Below the pieces are notes generated by a model. It did not search any database and was not told the DNA's origin. It saw only the letters and a program-made list of their open reading frames with translations. 64,000 nt of DNA from JBNKFV01 sp050289485. Lineage in GTDB: Bacteria; Pseudomonadota; Gammaproteobacteria; Pseudomonadales; Cellvibrionaceae. The DNA lies in contig JBNKFV010000020.1 of NCBI GenBank assembly GCA_050289485.1, forward strand, positions 1-64,000. Direction: 5' to 3'. Of the stretch, positions 17,232-25,209 are shown one piece after another (the first letter of the stretch is position 1; the number at the start of each line of letters is the position of its first letter). Both the position numbers and the translations under genes were made by a program.

Positions 17232-17786
17232 TTACATACCAAAGTTGCTAGACTGCGCCGCCATACCATCTACCAGCGCACGCAAGCTGCGGGTAATTGT
17301 CTCATCTACGTTGATTTGCTCGGCAATGTAAGGCATTTGCTGACTCTGATAAAACGTTGACCAGCCCAGAATTAATGCCTGTACGGCAGATTGAGCTTGC
17401 ATACCGGCCGGCGTGGTGAGGCCATGTTTCTGTAGGTGCTGAACCAGCGCCTTTTTCATGTTGTTGCTGATGTCGGGATGGTATTCCATGGCATTGAGCA
17501 GTGCTGCCGAGTCGCGTACGGAGCATTGCATGCGCCACAGGGCATTACCGAATTCCAGCAGCCAATCTCTAGCGTTGGTGCACGGCGGAATCGTTTCGAA
17601 TACCCGATAAAACAAACTTTGATTCATAAGCGCCAGTAACGTGGATTTATTGGTGATATGCCAAGCCAGCGAAGGCGCTTTTACCTTAAGTAGTTCGGCC
17701 AGGTTGCGCAGCGATACGCCACTAAGCCCATTGTCGTTAAGCAACGTAAAGGCTGCCTCAATAACCTGCTGTTGGTTTAGTGCCAT
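17232..17786 (-). CDS. TetR family transcriptional regulator
   Basis: The 184-residue protein has an N-terminal helix-turn-helix (about 8-50: VIEAAFTLLNDNGLSGVSLR then LAWHITNKSTLL) and a helical ligand-binding domain resembling the TetR C-terminal class. It is divergent from an NAD(P)-dependent reductase gene, and a perfect 15-bp palindrome lies between the two starts. The simplest reading is an autoregulated repressor controlling the reductase in response to a small molecule, probably a quinone or other electrophile. The ligand is unknown. Confidence 0.85.
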   Translation of the reverse strand: MALNQQQVIEAAFTLLNDNGLSGVSLRNLAELLKVKAPSLAWHITNKSTLLALMNQSLFYRVFETIPPCTNARDWLLEFGNALWRMQCSVRDSAALLNAMEYHPDISNNMKKALVQHLQKHGLTTPAGMQAQSAVQALILGWSTFYQSQQMPYIAEQINVDETITRSLRALVDGMAAQSSNFGM

Positions 17787-17817
17787 GTGTGTTCTCAGTG
17801 CGTGTTAGTTGACTTGG

Positions 17818-17832
17818 CCTTACAGTGTAAGG
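17818..17832. promoter_or_regulatory. Probable operator of the TetR regulator (perfect 7+1+7 palindrome)
   Basis: CCTTACAGTGTAAGG reads the same on both strands apart from the centre base. It lies 31 bases upstream of the tetR start and 140 bases from the divergent reductase. TTACA-type palindromes are typical TetR-family half-sites. Confidence 0.6.
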
Positions 17833-17972
17833 TAATTTCGTTTGCAGTACAGTGCCTGTTAACGCTTATTTGAATTGGCGGCTTTACCCGTAACAGGTCT
17901 TAAAGTTGTTGGCCTTGTAGCAGGCCAGCAACTTATAACGATAACAATGACAAACGTAACAGGATTTAATCT

Positions 17973-18887
17973 ATGAAGCTTCTTATCACAGGCGCCTCTG
18001 GCGAGTTTGGCCGTTTAGCGGTGCAACAATTACTGCAGCAGGTGAATCCAGCCGATTTAATACTGATTTCGCGCAGCCCAGACAAGCTGGCAGCGTTTGC
18101 CGAAAAAGGGTGTGAGATACGACAAGGGGACTTTGATGAGTCGCCTGATACTCTGCAGCACACCTTTGCCGGTGCCGATAAAATGCTGCTGATCAGCACG
18201 CTGGATATTGGCACGCATCGCCAGCAGCAGCATAAAAACGCCATTGAAGGTGCAGTAAAAGCGGGGGTAAAACACATTGTGTATACCTCCAGTGTGGGGG
18301 TTAATCCGCAGTGTCCGGGGTTGTCTACTGCCGACCATTTGTATACAGAAAATCTGCTGCGTGATAGTGGCATCACCTATACCAATTTGCGCAACAGCCA
18401 GTATGCCGAGGTGTACAGTAATATGATTGCGCCGGGCGCGATTGCCGAAGGCAAGCTGACCTTTTGCAGTGAAGGTGGTAGTTTGGCAATGATTTCAAAA
18501 GCCGACGCCGTTGCGGCGGCGGTTGCCGTATTGGTGACGACTACGAATAAGCACGACAACTCTACGTACGAAGTCAGCGGGCCGGAGTTGTTAAGCTTCA
18601 GAGATGTGGTTGCGCTGGTCAACGACTTAACGGGTAAACATATTGCCTGCGATGAAGTAGACGATGAAGGTAAATTAAAATACTGGGATTCATTGGGGGT
18701 GCCGCGTGATTTTGTCCCCGGTATGCCGGGGTGGGCGAGCCTGGAAATGGTGTCTTATGAGCGCAGCGTGCGTGAGGGGTATTTTGCAATTTTATCTCAT
18801 CACTTTAAATTGATTACGGGGCGTAACCCGAAAACCTTACGCGAGGTTTTTCTGGAAAATAAATCAGCATGGTCAGCGGCTGGTTAA
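17973..18887 (+). CDS. NmrA-type SDR, NAD(P)H:quinone oxidoreductase-like (QOR2/YtfG-like)
   Basis: The 304-residue protein begins with a Rossmann motif, LLITGASGEFGRLA (a GxxGxxG fold), and has the atypical extended SDR segments LILISRSPDKL and HIVYTSSVGV. Overall it resembles E. coli QorB (YtfG), which reduces quinones with NADPH. The canonical YxxxK of classical SDRs is not evident, as usual in NmrA-type members. It is divergent from a TetR regulator and followed by a strong terminator, so it is a single-gene unit, probably a stress-inducible reductase. Confidence 0.8.
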   Translation: MKLLITGASGEFGRLAVQQLLQQVNPADLILISRSPDKLAAFAEKGCEIRQGDFDESPDTLQHTFAGADKMLLISTLDIGTHRQQQHKNAIEGAVKAGVKHIVYTSSVGVNPQCPGLSTADHLYTENLLRDSGITYTNLRNSQYAEVYSNMIAPGAIAEGKLTFCSEGGSLAMISKADAVAAAVAVLVTTTNKHDNSTYEVSGPELLSFRDVVALVNDLTGKHIACDEVDDEGKLKYWDSLGVPRDFVPGMPGWASLEMVSYERSVREGYFAILSHHFKLITGRNPKTLREVFLENKSAWSAAG

Positions 18888-18892
18888 TCAAT

Positions 18893-18922
18893 AAAAAGCC
18901 GTCGTTATTCGACGGCTTTTTT
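18893..18922. terminator. Bidirectional Rho-independent terminator between convergent genes
   Basis: AAAAAGCCGTCG (18893-18904) pairs with CGACGGCTTTTTT (18910-18922) across a five-base loop. It ends the reductase transcript on the plus strand and can also stop the cat operon on the minus strand just after catD. Confidence 0.9.
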
Positions 18923-18930
18923 GTTTGTGC

Positions 18931-19722
18931 TTAACGGTTTAGTAAGCCAAGTAGTAACTCGCAGAGCTCAGTTGGTGCTTCGATAGAGGGTACATGGCCT
19001 GCGTCGGCAATAATAACCGGCCCGCTGGTTTGCAGATTTTCTGCTAGTGTAGCGAGGGTGTCCGGTGGTGTTGCTACATCGCCGGTACCACCGATTAACT
19101 GTAACGGCAGGCTTTTATCGGCAGTCTGGCCGCTAAAATTGACCCGCCCCAGCATCTCGCACAGTAACGCGTAGCTGCGTTTGTCGCCTTGGCCCATGGT
19201 GTATTGCCAGCCTTTGAGTAGTGCAGGCTGTGCGGCTGCAGTGAGGGTGCTGAACCAGCGTGGCACAATATCAACCGCCATGGCTGCTAACCCTTTTCGC
19301 ATAATACTTTCGGCGCGTTGTTGCCAGCCATCAGCAGTGCCAATCGTAGCACCGGTATTCGTTAGCGTGGCAGATAATAAACGCTCACGGTGGTGGTGCA
19401 GCAATTGCTGACCAGCAACGCCTCCGATCGATGTGCCAATAAAATGAAACGATTCGGCCTTGGCCAGTGTTGCTAAGGCAATGACTTCTTGCGCTAAATC
19501 TTCGGGGGTGATCGCTGGGCTATCTGTGGGCCAGCCTTCGCTGTTGCCATGCCCGGGTAGATCCCATGTTAATACACATAGGTGCGGCAGTAGCGCGGGA
19601 AGCATTGCATCCCATACCAGCTGACTCATGCCCAGAGGGTGGGCCATTATCAGCAAGGGTTTATTGCTATCGCCTAGCAGGCGATAGCAGATGGTGCGCT
19701 GGTTGTGTGAAAAAAAAGCCAT
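18931..19722 (-). CDS. catD: 3-oxoadipate enol-lactonase
   Basis: The enzyme hydrolyses beta-ketoadipate enol-lactone to 3-oxoadipate. The 263-residue protein is an alpha/beta hydrolase: oxyanion region AHPLGM, nucleophile elbow GTSIGG (Ser near residue 96), acidic residue in GGTGDVATP and catalytic His in AGHVPSIEAP. It is the last gene of the catBCAIJFD series and begins 11 bases after the thiolase stop. The equivalent protocatechuate-branch gene is called pcaD; I use catD because the operon is catechol-specific. Confidence 0.9.
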   Translation of the reverse strand: MAFFSHNQRTICYRLLGDSNKPLLIMAHPLGMSQLVWDAMLPALLPHLCVLTWDLPGHGNSEGWPTDSPAITPEDLAQEVIALATLAKAESFHFIGTSIGGVAGQQLLHHHRERLLSATLTNTGATIGTADGWQQRAESIMRKGLAAMAVDIVPRWFSTLTAAAQPALLKGWQYTMGQGDKRSYALLCEMLGRVNFSGQTADKSLPLQLIGGTGDVATPPDTLATLAENLQTSGPVIIADAGHVPSIEAPTELCELLLGLLNR

Positions 19723-19733
19723 AAAATTAACCG

Positions 19734-20936
19734 TTAAACTTTTTCAATCATTAGGGCAATGCCCTGACCCACACCCACACACATAGTGCAAAGAGCATAG
19801 CGGCCGCCGGTGCGTTGCAGTTGATGTGCAGCGGTCATGGCCAGGCGTGCACCAGACATGCCCAGTGGATGCCCTAATGCAATCGCGCCACCGTTGGGGT
19901 TTACGCGTGGGTCGTTGTCATCAATGCCTAATTCGCGCATAACGGCTAGGCCTTGTGCAGCAAAGGCCTCGTTAAGCTCGATAAGGTCGAGATCTTTCAC
20001 CGTGAGTTGCATACGCTGTAACAGTTTTTGTGTGGCAGGTACTGGACCAATACCCATGATGCGTGGTTCAACCCCCGCCGTTGCCATGCCCATGATTCTG
20101 GCCAAGGGCTGCAGGTTGTGGGTTTTTACCGCCTCTTCACTGGCAACCAACATGGCGGCAGCGCCATCGTTTACGCCTGAGGCGTTGCCAGCGGTAACAC
20201 TGCCACCTTGGCGGAACGGGGTTGGCAGGGCTGCCAGTTTTTCCAGTGACGTAGCACGCAGGTGTTCGTCGGTATTAAATATGAGAGGCTCTTGTTTGCG
20301 GCGTGGAATGGCTACCGGGGTAATTTCCTCCGCAAAAATACCGGCTGCCTGTGCTGCCGCAGCCTTGCTTTGCGATGCCAGTGCAAACGCATCCTGGTCT
20401 TCGCGGGAAATGGAAAATTGTTCTGCCACGTTTTCTGCCGTTTCCGGCATAGAGTCAACGCCGTACTGTTGTTTCATCAACGGGTTGATAAAGCGCCAGC
20501 CGATGGTGGTATCTTCAATGGATTGGGTGCGTGAAAACGCGCTGTCGGCTTTGCCCATCACAAAAGGTGCGCGAGACATCGATTCAACACCGCCAGCCAA
20601 AGCCAATGACATTTCGCCAGCACGAATGGCGCGAAACGCGGTGCCGAGCGCATCCATCCCCGAACCACACAAGCGGTTCAGTGTGGTGCCAGGTACAGAG
20701 GTAGGTAATTGCGCTAACAGAGCGGACATGCGCGCAACATTGCGGTTGTCTTCACCGGCCTGGTTGGCGCAGCCCATAAATACTTCGTCGATAGCGGCGG
20801 GATCTAAATCGCTGGCTTGGGCTAATACGGCTTTAAAAACCGTCGCGGCAAGGTCGTCTGGACGCACGCTGGCCAGCGTGCCGCCGAAGCGGCCAATGGC
20901 AGTGCGACGTGGATAGCAAAGATAAACGTTAGTCAT
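19734..20936 (-). CDS. catF: 3-oxoadipyl-CoA thiolase
   Basis: The enzyme splits 3-oxoadipyl-CoA into succinyl-CoA and acetyl-CoA, the last step of the beta-ketoadipate pathway. It has 400 residues, the family length. The nucleophilic Cys is in LNRLCGSGMDAL (near residue 90), the catalytic His in GHPLGMSGAR and the second Cys in LCTMCVGVGQG. It follows the CoA-transferase genes closely. General acetyl-CoA acyltransferases are similar, but context makes the PcaF/CatF role nearly certain. Confidence 0.92.
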   Translation of the reverse strand: MTNVYLCYPRRTAIGRFGGTLASVRPDDLAATVFKAVLAQASDLDPAAIDEVFMGCANQAGEDNRNVARMSALLAQLPTSVPGTTLNRLCGSGMDALGTAFRAIRAGEMSLALAGGVESMSRAPFVMGKADSAFSRTQSIEDTTIGWRFINPLMKQQYGVDSMPETAENVAEQFSISREDQDAFALASQSKAAAAQAAGIFAEEITPVAIPRRKQEPLIFNTDEHLRATSLEKLAALPTPFRQGGSVTAGNASGVNDGAAAMLVASEEAVKTHNLQPLARIMGMATAGVEPRIMGIGPVPATQKLLQRMQLTVKDLDLIELNEAFAAQGLAVMRELGIDDNDPRVNPNGGAIALGHPLGMSGARLAMTAAHQLQRTGGRYALCTMCVGVGQGIALMIEKV

Positions 20937-20944
20937 AGTCGTGC

Positions 20945-21721
20945 TCAGTGTTGGCCTTGGTGGTGTGCGGTAGTACGAGCTTTTAAATCACGCAGCACAT
21001 TAAGCTCCTGCTGTGTAGGTGCAGGTGTGGTGTCGAGCGCATCCGCAAACTGAATATCCCAGCCGGTGGCCTCAATGACTTGCTCTTTTGTCACCTCTGG
21101 GTGAAGCGATGTAACGACCAGTTCTTTGGTGGTTGCATCAGGTTTTAAAATGCACAAATCGGTAATCACCTGGGTTGGCCCTTTGCCGATATTGGGTACA
21201 TTGTCACGGGCTTTACCGTCGCGACCAAAACCAACGGTAGTAATAAAGTCTACGTCTTTTACAAACGTGCGTTTGCTGTGTTTTACGGTGATAAATACCT
21301 CTTTGGCATTGGTCGCAATTTCGGGAGCACCACCGCCGCCAGGCAGGCGTACTTTGGGCTCGCGGTAATCACCAATCAATGTGGTGTTTAAGTTGGCAAA
21401 GCGATCAATTTGGGCTGTGCCTAAAAAGCCCACGCTAATGTGGCCACCTTGCAACCAGTAACGAAACATTTCGGGTACCGATACCGTGGTCAGTGCAGTA
21501 TTGCACAGCTCGCCGTCGCCAATTGACAGCGGCAAAATATCGGGCTTGGTTTGCAAGGTGCCTGATTCATAAATCAGAGTGATATCGGGGGCGTGCGTGA
21601 GGCGTGCCAGGTTGGCAGCTTCACTGGGCAAGCCAATGCCTACGAAACAGGTCATGTTGCTGTTTAGAGCCCGGGCCGCTGTGATGCTCATCATTTCTGC
21701 AGAAGTAAACGCTACACTCAT
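20945..21721 (-). CDS. catJ: 3-oxoadipate CoA-transferase subunit B
   Basis: This is the beta subunit of the enzyme that moves CoA from succinyl-CoA to 3-oxoadipate. In the 258-residue protein Glu52, in LIYESGTL, sits where the catalytic Glu of glutaconate CoA-transferase-type enzymes lies. The RLPGGGGAPEIA stretch is the conserved loop. Its length and style match the CatIJ (glutaconate-type) group rather than the shorter PcaIJ/SCOT type. It starts one base after the subunit A stop, implying coupled translation. Confidence 0.9.
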   Translation of the reverse strand: MSVAFTSAEMMSITAARALNSNMTCFVGIGLPSEAANLARLTHAPDITLIYESGTLQTKPDILPLSIGDGELCNTALTTVSVPEMFRYWLQGGHISVGFLGTAQIDRFANLNTTLIGDYREPKVRLPGGGGAPEIATNAKEVFITVKHSKRTFVKDVDFITTVGFGRDGKARDNVPNIGKGPTQVITDLCILKPDATTKELVVTSLHPEVTKEQVIEATGWDIQFADALDTTPAPTQQELNVLRDLKARTTAHHQGQH

Positions 21722-21722
21722 G

Positions 21723-22538
21723 TTAATCGGCTCTCTTGTTGAACACGTTTTCGTTTATCCACGCCTGAAAACTGTCGCGGTCGCGAGCGATGGCATCCCA
21801 CTCCAAATAAAATGCATTGCTGCGTTCGTAATAGCCCAGCGCGTAAGAGGGCATAGCACCTTTGGGGGCCAATGCAATAGCGCTAACCGACCAGCTAGGT
21901 AAAACGCAGGCATTGATGTCGGCGTTGAGGTCGTCAACGATTTCTTCAACGGTGACGATGCTGTGCCTGGCAGCCAGTACGGCTTCTTTTTGAACGCCGA
22001 CGATACCTTGAATGAGAACGTTGCCTTGATGGTCGGCTTTTTGCGCATGAATAACCGTCACGTCTGGTCTTATAGACGGCACTGCCGCCAGGTGTTCACC
22101 GGTAAACGGGCAGTCAATAAATTTAATCTGTGAGTTAACTTTGGGCAGGTCGCTGCCAATGTAACCACGAAATACCGCAAGGGGAAGCCCTGCTGCACCG
22201 GCTTCATAGGCGTTAGCCATGGCCGCGTGACTGTGTTCGAACAGTTCGAGCTGCGTGGGCCAGCCTTTTTCGACTGCATCGCGTAAGCGGTGTAGCGAGC
22301 CAACCCCTGGGTTGCCGCCCCATGAAAATACGAGCTTTTTCACACAGCCGGCACCAATAAGTTGATCGTAGATGAGGTCGGGTGTCATGCGAACGAGGGT
22401 TAAGTTGCGTTTTTGCTGGCGAATAATTTCGTGCCCAGCGGCAAAGGGAATCAGGTGCGTAAAGCCTTCCATTGCGACGGTGTCGCCGTCGTTAATGAAC
22501 TGATTTACTGCCTCTGCGAGAGAGACAAACTTGGCCAT
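21723..22538 (-). CDS. catI: 3-oxoadipate CoA-transferase subunit A
   Basis: This is the alpha subunit paired with catJ. The 271-residue protein opens with the family pattern DGDTVAMEGFTHLIPFAAGH and shows VKKLVFSWGGNPGVG. The start has a good ribosome site (AGGAGACG eight bases upstream). A hairpin with a T-run separates it from catA, so catIJFD may be transcribed less than catBCA or from its own promoter. Together with catJ it commits 3-oxoadipate to thiolysis. Confidence 0.9.
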   Translation of the reverse strand: MAKFVSLAEAVNQFINDGDTVAMEGFTHLIPFAAGHEIIRQQKRNLTLVRMTPDLIYDQLIGAGCVKKLVFSWGGNPGVGSLHRLRDAVEKGWPTQLELFEHSHAAMANAYEAGAAGLPLAVFRGYIGSDLPKVNSQIKFIDCPFTGEHLAAVPSIRPDVTVIHAQKADHQGNVLIQGIVGVQKEAVLAARHSIVTVEEIVDDLNADINACVLPSWSVSAIALAPKGAMPSYALGYYERSNAFYLEWDAIARDRDSFQAWINENVFNKRAD

Positions 22539-22578
22539 CAGGCGTCTCCTGTTTTATCGGATAAATAATGTCAAACGG

Positions 22579-22613
22579 AAAAAAGGGTCTTCCCCCTGAC
22601 TGTGGAGGAAGAC
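22579..22613 (-). terminator. Hairpin with T-run between catA and catI (terminator or attenuator)
   Basis: On the minus strand GTCTTCCTCC (22613-22604) can pair with GGGGGAAGAC (one G-U pair) around a short loop, followed by CCCTTTTTT. It lies in the 98-base gap inside what is otherwise one catabolic operon. Confidence 0.6.
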
Positions 22614-22636
22614 ACAACGTGCAACTTTATGAAAAA

Positions 22637-23566
22637 TTAATTTTCCAAGGCGCGCTCACGCAGATGGCGTTCTTGCAAATCTTTTGCATCGGTTGCCACT
22701 AACTGAATATTGAATTCCACTTTTTTGAAGGGGCCAGTGATATCGTATTTAGCGCCTTCTGCTGGATCACCTTCAATAGCAGGTACGACCAGTTCTTCAC
22801 GAGTACCAAATGCAAAATCGTCGTAGGTGTATTGGTCACCCGCAAGGTTGATTTGTGTGGTCAGGTGAACGAAGCCTGGCTTTGCTACAAAGTAATGAAT
22901 ATGTGCAGGGCGATTGCCGTGACGACCCAGCAGGGTTAACGCCGTATCGGTTGATCCACCGGGTGGTACCGCGTAGCCACTGGGAATAATGCTTCTGGCT
23001 GTATAGCGGCCGTTGGCATCGGTTTTAATTCGGCGGCGCAGGTTGTAATCGCTTTGGGTTGGGTCGAAATAGGAGTAAGCGCCTTTGGTATCCGCGTGCC
23101 ACAGGTCAACCATTGCACCAGCTACTGGGTTACCATTAGTGTCGGTTACCTGGCCGGTAAGGAGCATCACGTCACCATCTTGTGTACCATCGTCCATACG
23201 GGCAAACGCGTCGGATTCGGGTGCACCGGCAACATACAAAGGGCCTTCAATTGTGCGTGGCGTGCCGCCATTGAGTCCTGCTTGTTCGGCTTCGGCATCC
23301 AAGCGCAGGTCGAGGTAGTGATCAAAACCAAGGCCAGGAGCAAGCAATGCAGCTTCAGGTACGTTTTGACCCAGCTCATTCAAAAAGTATACGCCGCGCC
23401 AGAACTCTTCTGGGGTAATGTCCAGGTCTTCAATGGCTTGATATATATCGGTAACCAAGCGTGAGATAATTTCTTTTGCGCGTGGATTGCCTGCGTTGTT
23501 ATCAAAGCCTGCAACGCGGTGCAGAAGGTTTTTTACTTCTTCAGATTGCATTATCTTTACAGTCAT
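22637..23566 (-). CDS. catA: Catechol 1,2-dioxygenase
   Basis: CatA cleaves catechol between its hydroxyls (ortho cleavage) to cis,cis-muconate, using Fe(III). With the start at 23566 (GAGGAG eight bases upstream) the protein has 309 residues, the usual length; an upstream in-frame extension of 16 codons lacks such a site. The four iron ligands are visible: Tyr164 in GAYSYFDP, Tyr198 in PSGYAVPP, and His222 and His224 in RPAHIHYF. The N-terminal helices form the dimer/lipid-binding domain. It lies between catC and catI, so the ring-cleavage enzyme is inside the operon. Confidence 0.95.
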   Translation of the reverse strand: MTVKIMQSEEVKNLLHRVAGFDNNAGNPRAKEIISRLVTDIYQAIEDLDITPEEFWRGVYFLNELGQNVPEAALLAPGLGFDHYLDLRLDAEAEQAGLNGGTPRTIEGPLYVAGAPESDAFARMDDGTQDGDVMLLTGQVTDTNGNPVAGAMVDLWHADTKGAYSYFDPTQSDYNLRRRIKTDANGRYTARSIIPSGYAVPPGGSTDTALTLLGRHGNRPAHIHYFVAKPGFVHLTTQINLAGDQYTYDDFAFGTREELVVPAIEGDPAEGAKYDITGPFKKVEFNIQLVATDAKDLQERHLRERALEN

Positions 23567-23673
23567 AGCAGCGACTCCTCGGTCGGTTTCTTTACATTTA
23601 TGTTTATTTTTCACAGCCCTGCAGGTTGTTGCTTTAGCAATGGTCGACGCATTGTTATGCGTTCAAATTAGTA

Positions 23674-23964
23674 TTAGCTGTCGTCTTCTCTAATAGCAGA
23701 AGGGTGACGACACAGGGGGGCTACTGAAATTTCCATGTAGGGAAACAACGGTAGTCCCAACAAAATTTCGTGTAATTCCGTATTGTCTTTTACATCAAAA
23801 ATACTGACGTTGGCGTATTGGCCGCTAATTCGCCAGATATGTCGCCACTTGCCTTGGCGCTGTAGATCCTGCGAGTAGGCTTTTTCTTTGGCAAGCGTCT
23901 CTGCTACCTGTTCACTGGGCATGTCTTGGGGAATTTTGACAATCATTTCTACTTTAAACAGCAT
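23674..23964 (-). CDS. catC: Muconolactone delta-isomerase
   Basis: CatC converts muconolactone to 3-oxoadipate enol-lactone. The 96-residue protein has the exact family length and the characteristic start MLFKVEMIVKIP; KWRHIWRISGQYANVSIFDV and the tail LPLFPYMEI are the conserved core of this ferredoxin-like decamer-forming enzyme. It lies 20 bases after catB and upstream of catA in the same operon. Confidence 0.95.
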   Translation of the reverse strand: MLFKVEMIVKIPQDMPSEQVAETLAKEKAYSQDLQRQGKWRHIWRISGQYANVSIFDVKDNTELHEILLGLPLFPYMEISVAPLCRHPSAIREDDS

Positions 23965-23984
23965 GGTGGCTCCTTGCGTTTGGT

Positions 23985-25103
23985 TTATCGGCGTTGGTAA
24001 TGCGCCAGCTTGTCTTCGTCAATCTCAATACCCAGACCTGGCCCGGTAGGCAGGTCGACGCCATTTTCATGAAAGTTTAGTGGGTTGATGACGATGTCGT
24101 CTTTGAGCAACAGTGGGCCAAACATTTCGGTACCCCAGTGGAGGGTGTCGAGCGTGGCCCAGGCGTGTAATGAGGCTACGCTGCCGATGGTGCCTTCCAG
24201 CAGTGTGCCACCGTATAGTCCCATGCCTGAGGCACTGGCTACGGCTGCCAATTTGAGCGCGCCGGTAGGGCCGCCAGCCTTGGCAATCTTTAGTGCAACT
24301 GCGCCACTGAAGCCTTCTTTGGCCAGTTTGAAACCGTCGGTGGCATCGGCTACAGATTCGTCTGCCAGAATGGGCAGATAAAATTTTTGTGACAAACGCA
24401 CCAGTGCTGAAAAGTCTTTCATCGGTGTAGGCTGCTCTACCAGATCAATGCCGGCCTCTTGCAATGCAGCCATGCCTCTAGAGGCCGTGTTTTCATCCCA
24501 CGCTTGGTTCACATCAACACGCACACTGGCGCTGTTGCCTACGGCCTCTTTGATAGCCGCTACGTGGCGAACGTCGTCCATCAGCGGGCGTGATCCGATT
24601 TTTAATTTGAAGTCGCAGTGGCGTTTGCTGGCGATAAGGCTGTGGGCCTCTTCGATATCGCGTTGGGTATCGCCGCTGGCCAGGGTCCACAATACAGGGA
24701 TGTGCTGGTGCACAGCACCGCCGAGCAAATCGGCTACGGTGCGGTTCAAACGTTTGCCTTGTAGGTCGAGCAAGGCTGTTTCGATCGCCGACTTTGCCAA
24801 TGTATTGCCGCGCAGTATTTTGTCGAGAGTTACCTTTAAGGTATTGATATTATCGGCCGGCATGCCTTTAATGAGGGGCGTGAAGTAGCGGTCGATATTG
24901 GTTTTGATGCTTTCGGGGCTTTCGGGGCCGTAAGCAAGGCCGCCAATGGTGGTGGCTTCGCCTAGCCCCTCGAGGCCGTCGGAATCTTTGATTCGAACGA
25001 TAACCATGGTTTGAACGCCCATGGTTGTCATGGATAGCTTGTGCGGGCGTATCGTTGGAATATCAACGAGAATGGCGTCGACCGAATAAATAGTTGCCGG
25101 CAT
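23985..25103 (-). CDS. catB: Muconate cycloisomerase
   Basis: CatB lactonises cis,cis-muconate to muconolactone with Mn2+. It is an enolase-superfamily protein of 372 residues: the catalytic Lys pair is in FKLKIG, metal ligands are in VDVNQAWDE, DLVEQPT and LADESV, and the second acid-base Lys is in ALKIAKAGG. I chose the ATG at 25103 (MPATIYSVD) because GGAG lies six bases upstream; an ATG six codons earlier has no such site. It is the first gene of the cat operon and divergent from catR. Confidence 0.94.
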   Translation of the reverse strand: MPATIYSVDAILVDIPTIRPHKLSMTTMGVQTMVIVRIKDSDGLEGLGEATTIGGLAYGPESPESIKTNIDRYFTPLIKGMPADNINTLKVTLDKILRGNTLAKSAIETALLDLQGKRLNRTVADLLGGAVHQHIPVLWTLASGDTQRDIEEAHSLIASKRHCDFKLKIGSRPLMDDVRHVAAIKEAVGNSASVRVDVNQAWDENTASRGMAALQEAGIDLVEQPTPMKDFSALVRLSQKFYLPILADESVADATDGFKLAKEGFSGAVALKIAKAGGPTGALKLAAVASASGMGLYGGTLLEGTIGSVASLHAWATLDTLHWGTEMFGPLLLKDDIVINPLNFHENGVDLPTGPGLGIEIDEDKLAHYQRR

Positions 25104-25192
25104 GAAAGCTCCGTAAGTCATGTAATCGTTAGGCTGGCGTTCACAGTAGGCCTTTTGCGATACCCGAACAAATATTGAATAAGTAGTGATCG

Positions 25193-25207
25193 ATACCTTG
25201 GAGGTAT
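25193..25207. promoter_or_regulatory. CatR/CatM/BenM-type operator, ATAC-N7-GTAT
   Basis: The sequence ATAC-CTTGGAG-GTAT is an exact match to the dyad bound by the LysR-type regulators CatM and BenM of Acinetobacter. It overlaps the ribosome site of catR and lies 90 bases upstream of catB. A weaker half-site, ATAC-N7-AATA, lies 33 bases away at 25160. This arrangement would permit autorepression of catR and activation of catB. Confidence 0.65.
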
Positions 25208-25209
25208 GG

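Noticed and set aside
19837..20916. Long plus-strand frame antisense to the thiolase gene (359 codons)
   Set aside because: It mirrors the codon pattern of the real gene and shows no motifs.
22637..23614. Extended catA start sixteen codons upstream
   Set aside because: The extension is lysine-rich and not family-like, while the internal ATG has a strong GAGGAG site and gives the normal length.
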